The notes beneath the pieces were generated by a model. That model worked only from the letters and a program-made list of their open reading frames with translations. It searched no databases and was not told the origin of the DNA. Shown here one piece after another: positions 1 through 6,451 of a stretch of 8,183 nucleotides of DNA. Position 1 is the stretch's first letter; each line of letters opens with the position of its first letter. The stretch is taken from assembly GCA_964482535.1 (NCBI GenBank), contig CAYZXU010000104.1:1-8183 (forward strand), read 5' to 3'. This DNA is from CAYZXU01 sp964482535 (lineage in GTDB: Bacteria > Desulfobacterota > Desulfobacteria > Desulfobacterales > BuS5). A program made the position numbers and the translations under genes.

Positions 1-104
1 TCGTCCAGTATATTGTATGAAAAATTTTCACTTGGGAACAAAAGGAAGTTTTTATAAAAATTAACGGTATATTTTTCAAAGGTCTTCGTGTTTAGGGCTT
101 GCAT
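1..104 (-). CDS. Start of an unidentified reading frame, cut by the left edge
   Basis: An ATG 15 nt after the cbiH stop opens a frame of 34 codons that runs off the window, beginning MQALNTKTFEKYT and continuing rich in Phe, Asn and Lys. AAAGGA lies just before it, but only one base from the ATG, so the ribosome site is poorly spaced. The frame is closed upstream by the cbiH stop, leaving this as its only ATG. I do not recognise the product. It does not start like CbiJ, which would begin with a Rossmann glycine motif, nor like CbiK or CobA. Position and tight spacing suggest a further operon member; a chance open frame of this length in AT-rich DNA is also possible. Confidence 0.45.
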   Translation of the reverse strand, partial: MQALNTKTFEKYTVNFYKNFLLFPSENFSYNILD

Positions 105-119
105 TTCCTTTAACGCATA

Positions 120-1001
120 TCAATCAAGGGTATATTTTTTTGAATATCCTCTCGGTGTGATCATAAAATCAAGATAGGCTTCAGAAGCGCTGCTGCCGAT
201 AAATACAGTTGTCTGCATATTCACATCTGATAAGTGAAGGTCTTCAAGGGTAGTAATTTTTACTTCCTGTTCTTTTCTCATGGCGCTTGTTACTATGCCT
301 GTGGGGGTTTTTCCGTCTCTGTATTTCAATACGATTTCCTGGGCTTTTTTAAGCTGCCAGTCTCTTTTTTTACTTTTAGGATTATACAAAACGATTACAA
401 AACCGGCTTGTGCCGCAGCCTCAAGGCGCTTTTCAATAAGTTCCCACGGGGTCAGAAGATCGCTTAAACTTATTACCGCAAAATCATGGGTAAGGGGCGC
501 CCCAAGAAGCGACGCGCCTGAACACAGGGCAGGTATTCCAGGGATAACTTCTATTATAAGCACAGGTTTTTTTGCCTCTGAATCTGCCGCAACTCCAGGA
601 CGAAGAAGATTAATGTTTTTCTTTTTGCACATTTCAAAAACCAGGCCGGCCATGGCATATACTCCTGGATCACCGCTTGAGACTATTGCGCATGACTCTC
701 CCTTGCACGCAATATCTATTGCAGCCTCTACTCTTTGAACCTCTTTTTGCATTGAAGTGCTTATAATATTTTTGTTTTTTATAATCGGTTGAATGAGCTC
801 AATATATGTTGTGTATCCTGCAATATTATCTACCTGTTCGAGCACCTCATATGCCCTGCGCGACATATGCTCAGAACTTCCAGGACCGATTCCGACTATA
901 TAGAGGATATTCCGGCTATTGCTGTTGTCACATTTCCCATGATCTGTTTGGGAACAATCAGTTTCCCGTGGCTTGACGCCAGAATTGCTGCTGCTTCGCA
1001 T
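120..1001 (-). CDS. cbiH: Cobalt-precorrin-3B C17-methyltransferase (ring contraction)
   Basis: CbiH methylates C17 with SAM and contracts the porphyrinoid ring, giving cobalt-precorrin-4 for CbiF. The 293-aa product has VGIGPG (36-41), SSGDPGVYAMAG (108-119), EVIPGIPAL (151-159), GAPLTHDFAVISLSDLLTPW (167-186), YNPKSKKR (206-213) and the C-terminal MQTTVFIGSS with MITPRGY (262-286), all typical. Two features are odd. The first 31 or so residues precede the usual start of the fold and are encoded inside the end of cbiG. A segment at about 131-150 (NLLRPGVAADSEAKKPVLII) looks like an insertion before EVIPG. No ATG, GTG or TTG exists between the ATG at 1001 and the conserved ILYIVGIGPG, and AGGAG supports 1001. 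Function is firm; the N-terminus is moderately so. Confidence 0.94.
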   Translation of the reverse strand: MRSSSNSGVKPRETDCSQTDHGKCDNSNSRNILYIVGIGPGSSEHMSRRAYEVLEQVDNIAGYTTYIELIQPIIKNKNIISTSMQKEVQRVEAAIDIACKGESCAIVSSGDPGVYAMAGLVFEMCKKKNINLLRPGVAADSEAKKPVLIIEVIPGIPALCSGASLLGAPLTHDFAVISLSDLLTPWELIEKRLEAAAQAGFVIVLYNPKSKKRDWQLKKAQEIVLKYRDGKTPTGIVTSAMRKEQEVKITTLEDLHLSDVNMQTTVFIGSSASEAYLDFMITPRGYSKKYTLD

Positions 1002-1966
1002 ACGCTTTTTACTCCTATATGTTTTTTTACCATGTCGGAAGGTGTTTTAATATCTTCCACCTGGTTTAATTCTTCTCTGGTGAAAAATCTGATGGGAAGA
1101 TCAAGTTCTTTGGCAAGTTCTATCAAACCAATTTCATCATTTTTAATATCTATACTGGCAATATACTTTAAACTTTGTCTTGCCAAAGAAAATTTTTCAA
1201 GGGTTTTAAAAAGAACATCCTTCATCTCTTTCATGGATGTATCTCTGTTGCACCCCATGCCTGCAACAAGGGTTGGAGGTCTTAACACAAGAACAAAATC
1301 CGGAAGATCTTTTTTAACATCATCTATAAAGACAGATGGGGTTTCATGGCTGCCATTTTTATCCGCAAAAAAATCCAGGTTTTTGGAAGAGATATACGAT
1401 TCCGGTATTATCCCTGTCATGAGTTTTAAAGGATCATGGAAAATAATTTTTTTACCGGAAAGAAAGGCCATGTTTATATTTTTTATTGCTCCAGGATTTT
1501 CAATATAAAGTTTGAGCTTTTTTGCAATAAGGTCTATGGCAGGAACCCGATTTATATCGGTTGCCGTGGTAATAACCGGCTCTGCTCCGGTTATCCGTGC
1601 AACTGTTTCGGCAAGCTCATTAGCGCCGCCAATATGTCCTGACAACAGGCTTATGGCATGATATCCCAGTTCATCCATGACTACCACGGCAGGATCGCGC
1701 AACTTGCTTTTAATAAGAGGAGCGATAATCCTTATAACTATACCGGTTGACATTATAAAGATATGACCGGTGTAATTATTAAACTCCTCTTTTACGGCAA
1801 CAGATAATCTGTCGAATAAATGTGCAAAAGAAAAAGATTTACACGAATTTGAAGAAAAATACAGCTCTGTTTCTTTGAGATTTTCAGCAAGTTTTACTGC
1901 CAAATGTACTCCTTTTTCAGTAACAGCCCATATGGCAATTTTCTTTTTTTTTTCCAAACCTGACAT
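896..1966 (-). CDS. cbiG: Cobalt-precorrin-5A hydrolase
   Basis: CbiG opens the delta-lactone of cobalt-precorrin-5A and releases the C20-derived two-carbon unit, producing cobalt-precorrin-5B for CbiD. It is specific to the anaerobic route. The 356-aa product has a full-length domain layout: an N-terminal segment with HIFIMSTGIVIRIIAPL (68-84), the central GHIGGANELAE (110-120) and TDINRVPAID (136-145), and the C-terminal domain with GMGCNRDTS (236-244) and GVKSVCEAAA (318-327). The family often has GIGCR at the C-terminal motif, so GMGCN is a mild variant. AGGA lies 4 nt before the ATG, rather close, and the TAATG junction with cbiF suggests coupling. Codons 5-9 hold a run of ten A in the coding strand. 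The last 106 nt overlap the start of cbiH in another frame. Confidence 0.96.
   Translation of the reverse strand: MSGLEKKKKIAIWAVTEKGVHLAVKLAENLKETELYFSSNSCKSFSFAHLFDRLSVAVKEEFNNYTGHIFIMSTGIVIRIIAPLIKSKLRDPAVVVMDELGYHAISLLSGHIGGANELAETVARITGAEPVITTATDINRVPAIDLIAKKLKLYIENPGAIKNINMAFLSGKKIIFHDPLKLMTGIIPESYISSKNLDFFADKNGSHETPSVFIDDVKKDLPDFVLVLRPPTLVAGMGCNRDTSMKEMKDVLFKTLEKFSLARQSLKYIASIDIKNDEIGLIELAKELDLPIRFFTREELNQVEDIKTPSDMVKKHIGVKSVCEAAAILASSHGKLIVPKQIMGNVTTAIAGISSI
1012..1016 (-). promoter_or_regulatory. cbiH ribosome binding site inside cbiG
   Basis: AGGAG on the minus strand lies 10 nt before the ATG at 1001-999 and is wholly inside the cbiG coding frame. It is the reason for accepting the long-overlap cbiH start. 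Confidence 0.65.
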
Positions 1967-2739
1967 TATTTCCTGTAACCGTGGGAGAAATTTTTATCAT
2001 ACAGCTTTGATTTATGCTTCAAAGTATCATGACCTATCTCAAGGACTTTGCCTGTTATGATTAAAGCCTGTTTTGTAATATTTGCTTTTTTTACTGTTTC
2101 CACAAGATTTTTGACATCGGTAAACAGTATTTTTTCTTCAGGCTGACTCACACAAAATGCCACGGCACAAACAGCTTCAGGGCCATAGGTTTTTGCAAGT
2201 ACTTTTGCCACATCATCAATCACGGATATGCTAAGATATATGGCCATTGACGTTTTATGAGCGGCAAGAGCTTCCAGGGCTTCAGCCTCGGGCACAGGAG
2301 TTCTTCCTGCCATGCGTGTTAATATAAGTGTCTGGGATACATCGGGCAGTGTATATTCAAGTTTCATGGCTGCGGCTGCGGCAAAGGCTGCAGTTACACC
2401 TGGAATCACACTAAAAGGTATGGATCTTTTCTGAAGTTCGGCCATCTGTTCAAAAATTGCCCCATAAAGGCTTGGGTCGCCTGTGTGGAGGCGCACAACT
2501 TTTTGTTTCTTATTATATGCGTTTTCAATCTCGGCAATTATTTCTTCCAGATTCATTGAAGCGCTGTTTAAAGTTTTTGCTTTGGGATCAGCCCACTTCA
2601 GCAAAGCTTCGGGCACAAGGGATCCGGCATAAATAACAAGGTCTGCCCGTTTGAGAGCAAGCTGCCCTTTAACCGTTATCAGTTCAGGATCTCCTGGTCC
2701 GGCTCCTGCAAAAATTACCGGGTTATCTATATCTGTCAT
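1966..2739 (-). CDS. cbiF: Cobalt-precorrin-4 C11-methyltransferase
   Basis: CbiF methylates C11 of cobalt-precorrin-4 with SAM, giving cobalt-precorrin-5A, the substrate of CbiG encoded next. The 257-aa protein shows the family signatures in order: GAGPGDPEL (12-20), VIYAGSLV (35-42), RLHTGDPSLYGA (83-94), IPGVTAAFAAAAA (112-124), and the CbiF/CobM-specific YTLPDVSQTLILTR with GRTPVPE (129-151). YAGSLV and the TLPDVSQTLILTR block set it apart from the CbiH, CbiL and CbiE relatives in the same operon. Start and stop both sit in TAATG junctions, sharing one base with cbiET upstream and with cbiG downstream. The last 20 or so residues are Lys/His-rich and may be a variable tail. Confidence 0.97.
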   Translation of the reverse strand: MTDIDNPVIFAGAGPGDPELITVKGQLALKRADLVIYAGSLVPEALLKWADPKAKTLNSASMNLEEIIAEIENAYNKKQKVVRLHTGDPSLYGAIFEQMAELQKRSIPFSVIPGVTAAFAAAAAMKLEYTLPDVSQTLILTRMAGRTPVPEAEALEALAAHKTSMAIYLSISVIDDVAKVLAKTYGPEAVCAVAFCVSQPEEKILFTDVKNLVETVKKANITKQALIITGKVLEIGHDTLKHKSKLYDKNFSHGYRK

Positions 2740-3983
2740 TAAAAACTCCTCTTTTCTTTCAGGCCTGAAATAATCCAGACCGGGTTTTGCGCCTCAAGCC
2801 TTTCTCCCCATGGCATCCTGCTTCCTCTGCTTATCTGGATCTGAACAATATCTGTTTTAAATCCAAGATTTTTAAAAGCAGATAAGGCACGGGCTATATT
2901 TTGCATCAAAACTGTATTCACCACAACTATCCCCTGTTTATTAAGATATTTACAGGATGATAATATTATACTTTCAAGATTTTCTCCGCCTCCGCCGATA
3001 AATATTCTGTCAGGCACAGGCAAATTTTCAAGTCCTTCGGGAAGCCTTGATCTGACTATCTCCATATTTGGCACCCTGAACTGTTTCATATTATTTTCTA
3101 TCTGTTTTATTCTGCTTTTATTTTGTTCAACTGCAATTATCTTGCCTGTTTTTATGAAGGCAGATGCTTCTATTGATACAGAGCCGCTGCCTGCGCCTAA
3201 ATCCCAGAATACACAGTCGGATAAAAGACGAAGTTTTGAAAGGCTGACAGCCCTGACTTCGGCCTTTGTTATAAGACCATTTTCATGGTCAAAATATTCT
3301 TCAGGCATGCCTGTAAAAATATCAGCCCCAATTTTAGAGCTGCTTTTATGACAGCGGGTGGGCAAACGCTTTAATATAACAATATTCGGGTCATTAAATA
3401 CGCTTTCAGCGGCTTTGTTTAATGTATACCACTCTATCTTTTCATCAACTGAGCCGAGTTTTTCCAGAACACAAATTTCAAAATCCGTGTTCCTGTTAGA
3501 AATAAGAAGGCCTGCTATTTTGGCAGGATTATTTTCAGGATCTGTTAATATGGCAATCTTGTCTTTATTTAAAACAGCAGAAAAAAAGTCTTTTTTGTTA
3601 AACCTGCCGTGCATGCTCAATACACAGGCATCCTGCCAGGGCTCCTTAATGCGGGAAAAAGCAGCGGCAATAGAGGTTATATTGGGGTAGACCTTTACAT
3701 TTTCAGCCCCAAGGGATTTAATCATTAAAGACCCTATGCCAAAAAAAAGAGGGTCGCCGGATGCAAAAACAACTATTGAGTTTGAACCCATTTCTTTTTT
3801 TACATAATCGATAATCTTTTTAATTTCACCTGTGATTATCCTTTTTTCGGCTTTGCTATCCGGGAAAAAATCAAGATGACGTTTGCCCCCCACAATTATA
3901 TCTGCTCGATCTATAATTTTTTTGTGGGTTTCAGTAAGATCTTCTATGGAAAGGCCAAGACCTATTATGGAGACAGGCTGCAT
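2739..3983 (-). CDS. cbiET: Fused cobalt-precorrin-7 C5-methyltransferase and C15-methyltransferase (decarboxylating), CbiE-CbiT
   Basis: One 414-aa chain carries both enzymes that are separate in some bacteria; the fusion corresponds to CobL of the aerobic route. The N-terminal CbiE half (about 1-207) is of the uroporphyrinogen-methyltransferase type: VSIIGLGLS (4-12), GGKRHLDFF (32-40) and SGDPLFFGIG (75-84). The C-terminal CbiT half (about 208-406) is a Rossmann-type SAM methyltransferase. It has the entry motif GLITKAEVRAVSLSKLRL (236-253), SAM motif I WDLGAGSGSVSIEA (260-273), the acidic AVEQN (284-288) and FIGGGG (328-333). CbiT methylates C15 and decarboxylates the C12 acetate; CbiE methylates C5. 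A short Ser/Lys-rich stretch near 208-217 is the likely linker. The gene ends in TAATG, sharing one base with cbiF, and starts 7 nt after cbiD. Confidence 0.96.
   Translation of the reverse strand: MQPVSIIGLGLSIEDLTETHKKIIDRADIIVGGKRHLDFFPDSKAEKRIITGEIKKIIDYVKKEMGSNSIVVFASGDPLFFGIGSLMIKSLGAENVKVYPNITSIAAAFSRIKEPWQDACVLSMHGRFNKKDFFSAVLNKDKIAILTDPENNPAKIAGLLISNRNTDFEICVLEKLGSVDEKIEWYTLNKAAESVFNDPNIVILKRLPTRCHKSSSKIGADIFTGMPEEYFDHENGLITKAEVRAVSLSKLRLLSDCVFWDLGAGSGSVSIEASAFIKTGKIIAVEQNKSRIKQIENNMKQFRVPNMEIVRSRLPEGLENLPVPDRIFIGGGGENLESIILSSCKYLNKQGIVVVNTVLMQNIARALSAFKNLGFKTDIVQIQISRGSRMPWGERLEAQNPVWIISGLKEKRSF
2746..2750 (-). promoter_or_regulatory. cbiF ribosome binding site
   Basis: AGGAG with a 6-nt spacer (TTTTTA) precedes the cbiF ATG. 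It is embedded in the last codons of cbiET, supporting both the start and coupling at the TAATG junction. Confidence 0.8.
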
Positions 3984-3990
3984 GTTAATT

Positions 3991-5091
3991 TCAAGCTCCT
4001 TTCTTTATGGAATCAAAAAGGATACCCCCTCTATAGTCAAAAATCATACTTTGAATATCCATGGGTGATTCTGTAAATTTTTTGGCGGATTTTATCATAA
4101 GCCTGCCAACATGGGATATGACTTCAGGATAATCATCAACAATAAACTCAAAAGCATGACGCGCTGTGTTTGCTGACAGGATATCTTCTGAAAGTTTTTT
4201 GTTTTTAGTTATTTCATATGCCCATGCGGAGAGTTTGTGCATTGTCAGTTCTGATTTTGAAGCGTGTGTGTGCGGAACCCCCTGGGCCTGTTTTACTGCT
4301 TTTCCAAAAAAAACCGCAAGTATAATAGAAGTAAAATCCATTTTGGATGCAGCTTCCACCGACATTTTAAAAAAATCCCCTATTTGAATAAAAGCTTCTT
4401 CAGGCAGCTCTGGGAGTGCTTCCATGGCAAACCTTTCACTTCTTCTTCCGGTAGTCATTACAACTTTTTTTACTCCCATGGCAAGAGCCACAGACAGGGA
4501 GGATCTTATTGTTGCGATATAAGCTTCGTGGGACACGGGTTTGACAATCCCTGTTGTCCCCAGAATAGATATGCCCCCGATTATTCCAAGCCTCTTATTC
4601 AATGTTTTTACGGCAAGTTTTTTTCCTTCCGGCACAAATATTTCAACAACAACACGGTTTTTTTTATTATGCCTTGATAATAGATCACTAACCGCTTCGG
4701 TTATCATTTTTTCAGGCCCGGAATTAATTGCCGGATTTCCCTGCGAAACCTCAAGCCCCGGTTTTGTAATCGTTCCCACGCCCTCGCCGCCCCTTATGAT
4801 AATCTCTCCTGATTCGGATTTTTCATCAAAAAAAACCAAAGCTCCTATTTTTGCCCTGTGGGTTATATCAGGGTCATCTCCGGCATCTTTTATCACAGTG
4901 CATACTGCCCTGTTTTTCCCTTCAGATTTACATGAAGATAAAGGGATATCGAGATAATCTCCGGTTAATAGTCTTATCCTGACCTTTAACGGAGATTCTC
5001 CTTCCACAATAAGTGCAAGGGCGCCCTTTGCTGCGGCTGCGGCTGCAGTGCCCGTGGTAAATCCTGTTTTAAGTTTTTTTCTATGCGCCAT
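3991..5091 (-). CDS. cbiD: Cobalt-precorrin-5B C1-methyltransferase
   Basis: CbiD methylates C1 of cobalt-precorrin-5B with SAM to give cobalt-precorrin-6A, and is a marker of the anaerobic route because the aerobic route uses the unrelated CobF. The 366-aa product has LKTGFTTGTAAAAAAKGA near the N-terminus (7-24), KDAGDDPDITH (68-78), GGEGVGTITKPGLEV (101-115), NPAINSGP (119-126) and RLGIIGGISILGTTGIVKPVS (167-187). A late GK..KQAQGVPHTHASKSE segment (263-281) contains a conserved TH pair. The start overlaps cbiL by 11 nt (ATGGCGCATAG contains both start and stop). Sequence upstream is A-rich with no clear Shine-Dalgarno, so initiation probably depends on ribosomes finishing cbiL. The next gene in the pathway, the CbiJ reductase, is not in the window. 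Confidence 0.97.
   Translation of the reverse strand: MAHRKKLKTGFTTGTAAAAAAKGALALIVEGESPLKVRIRLLTGDYLDIPLSSCKSEGKNRAVCTVIKDAGDDPDITHRAKIGALVFFDEKSESGEIIIRGGEGVGTITKPGLEVSQGNPAINSGPEKMITEAVSDLLSRHNKKNRVVVEIFVPEGKKLAVKTLNKRLGIIGGISILGTTGIVKPVSHEAYIATIRSSLSVALAMGVKKVVMTTGRRSERFAMEALPELPEEAFIQIGDFFKMSVEAASKMDFTSIILAVFFGKAVKQAQGVPHTHASKSELTMHKLSAWAYEITKNKKLSEDILSANTARHAFEFIVDDYPEVISHVGRLMIKSAKKFTESPMDIQSMIFDYRGGILFDSIKKGA
3996..4000 (-). promoter_or_regulatory. cbiET ribosome binding site inside the cbiD end
   Basis: AGGAG on the minus strand overlaps the last sense codons of cbiD and lies 12 nt before the ATG of cbiET, a longer spacing than optimal. The cbiD stop (TGA 3993-3991) falls between site and start, consistent with coupled re-initiation. 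Confidence 0.6.
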
Positions 5092-5809
5092 TTTTCGTTT
5101 TTTGTTTTGCCAGAATCAGAGTCCAGTAATCCGGAGGCATATTTTCCAGTGATTTAACATCCTCTATAATTTTTTCATCGGCAAGACCGCATCTGTTTAT
5201 CGCTATGCTGTTTTCAATGAGACCCGCCTCATCCAGCGCGAGACATATATCTTTAGTATTTTTATAAGCTTTCATAAAAACCACATTTTCAGGTTTTTCT
5301 GCAAGATTTCTTAATCGTTCCCCTCCATGAACCCCTGAAAGAATCAAAAGCGCTTCTTCACCTTCCACCAAAGGAGTATTTGTCCGAGCGGCAGCGGCCT
5401 GGTATGCGGTTATGCCTGGGATACTTATTATATTTATGTCAGGCTCAAGTCTCTTCACATGTTTCAAAATATAGCCATAGGTAGAATAAGTCATGGAGTC
5501 TCCCAGGGTTATAAATGCCGCATCTTTTCCCTGGTTTAATTCATTTATAATTGCCAGGGCATTTTCCTCCCATTTTTTTTGCGCCTTGTTAAAATCTTTA
5601 ACCATGGGGAAGGCGAGCATTGTTACAGCAGCATTTTCAGGTATATGGGGTTTTGCGATATCAACTGCCTGACTGTGCGTATTTTTCGTGGAAGATGCCG
5701 CAAAAAGGACATCCACGCTATTTAACACTTTTACTGCTTTTAAAGATATAAGCTCAGGGTCTCCGGGACCCACTCCGATTCCGTATAACGTTCCTATTTT
5801 TGCATTCAT
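5081..5809 (-). CDS. cbiL: Cobalt-precorrin-2 C20-methyltransferase
   Basis: CbiL is an SAM-dependent uroporphyrinogen-methyltransferase-like enzyme that methylates C20 of cobalt-factor II or cobalt-precorrin-2 to give the trimethylated intermediate. The 242-aa protein begins with the family's glycine-rich GVGPGDPE (12-19). It has the subgroup-specific TLGDSMTYSTYGY (101-113) in place of the more general GDP motif, IPGITAYQAAAA (130-141), and NTPLVEGEE (144-152). TLGDS and the TPLVEGEE stretch separate it from the CbiF and CbiH paralogues further down the operon. The ATG start gives the normal N-terminus, but the purine-rich sequence before it (AAAGAGAACAGACTATA) is only a weak ribosome site. 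In many cbi operons cbiL lies near the end; here it follows cbiC. Its last 11 bases overlap cbiD. Confidence 0.95.
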   Translation of the reverse strand: MNAKIGTLYGIGVGPGDPELISLKAVKVLNSVDVLFAASSTKNTHSQAVDIAKPHIPENAAVTMLAFPMVKDFNKAQKKWEENALAIINELNQGKDAAFITLGDSMTYSTYGYILKHVKRLEPDINIISIPGITAYQAAAARTNTPLVEGEEALLILSGVHGGERLRNLAEKPENVVFMKAYKNTKDICLALDEAGLIENSIAINRCGLADEKIIEDVKSLENMPPDYWTLILAKQKTKNGA

Positions 5810-5845
5810 TATAGTCTGTTCTCTTTCTTTATTTTTTAGTGAACC

Positions 5846-6451
5846 CTATAGAAGTTTAACTATTGCATTTACTACACTCGCAGCAACATTCGAGCCGCCT
5901 TTTCTACCTGTATTCGATATATAAGGGAAGTCCATTTCCACAAGCTCTGCCTTTGATTCAGCAGCATTTACAAACCCCACGGGCAGACCGACAATCAGAG
6001 CCGGTTTTGCCCTGCCCTGGCGTATCAGCTCCACAAGGCGAAGCAGAGCCGTTGGAGCATTTCCCACAACATAAATTCCATTTTCCATTTCAACTAAAGA
6101 GGCATCCACAGCTACTTTTGCCCTGGTGCTTCCTGTTTTTTTTGCTTTTTCTATTATTTCCTGGTCGTTAATCAAGCATAAAACTTCTACGCCAAATTTT
6201 TCCAGCCCCTTTTTATTAATACCGGCTTTAGCCATGTTTGTATCGGTTATAATTTTTTTCCCGGTTTTTATGGCTTTTAAACCGACCTCAAGAGCATCAG
6301 GATGAAATCGAACTGTGGTTTTATACTCAAAATCCGCAGAAGTATGAATCATTCTACGGACAATGCTCCATTTTTCCATAGAAAATCCGTGATCTCCTGC
6401 TTCCCTGTCTATTATTTTAAAGCTTAAATCTTCAATCTCCAAAGGCTTCAT
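5846..6451 (-). CDS. cbiC: Cobalt-precorrin-8 methylmutase
   Basis: CbiC moves the methyl group from C11 to C12 of the corrin ring, turning cobalt-precorrin-8 into cobyrinate, the substrate of CbiA. The 201-aa product is near the usual size for the family. HTSADFE at residues 36-42 holds the conserved histidine thought to protonate the ring. NAPTAL (131-136), GLPVGFVNAAESK (155-167) and the C-terminal TGRKGGSNVA (181-190) are also characteristic. The ATG directly follows the TAA of cbiA (TAAATG), and AAGGA lies about 8 nt upstream inside the end of cbiA, so the two are likely translationally coupled. A 36-nt gap follows before cbiL, the longest between genes in the operon. No unusual residues are apparent. 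Confidence 0.97.
   Translation of the reverse strand: MKPLEIEDLSFKIIDREAGDHGFSMEKWSIVRRMIHTSADFEYKTTVRFHPDALEVGLKAIKTGKKIITDTNMAKAGINKKGLEKFGVEVLCLINDQEIIEKAKKTGSTRAKVAVDASLVEMENGIYVVGNAPTALLRLVELIRQGRAKPALIVGLPVGFVNAAESKAELVEMDFPYISNTGRKGGSNVAASVVNAIVKLL

Noticed and set aside
789..1508. Plus-strand open frame of 239 codons
   Set aside because: It lies antisense to cbiG and cbiH, whose products are strongly recognisable. The translation has no family signature, and no ribosome site or promoter supports it.
3142..4957. Several plus-strand open frames of 60-140 codons antisense to cbiET and cbiD
   Set aside because: They are mirror frames of well-supported genes, with compositions typical of reversed AT-rich coding DNA.
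120..5809. Similarity among cbiL, cbiE, cbiF and cbiH as possible repeats or duplications
   Set aside because: All four belong to the same SAM-methyltransferase superfamily, so shared glycine-rich motifs are expected. They are diverged paralogues, not recent repeats.
5810..5845. Internal promoter or terminator in the 36-nt gap between cbiC and cbiL
   Set aside because: The gap is AT-rich but shows no stem with a U tract and no convincing -35/-10 pair.
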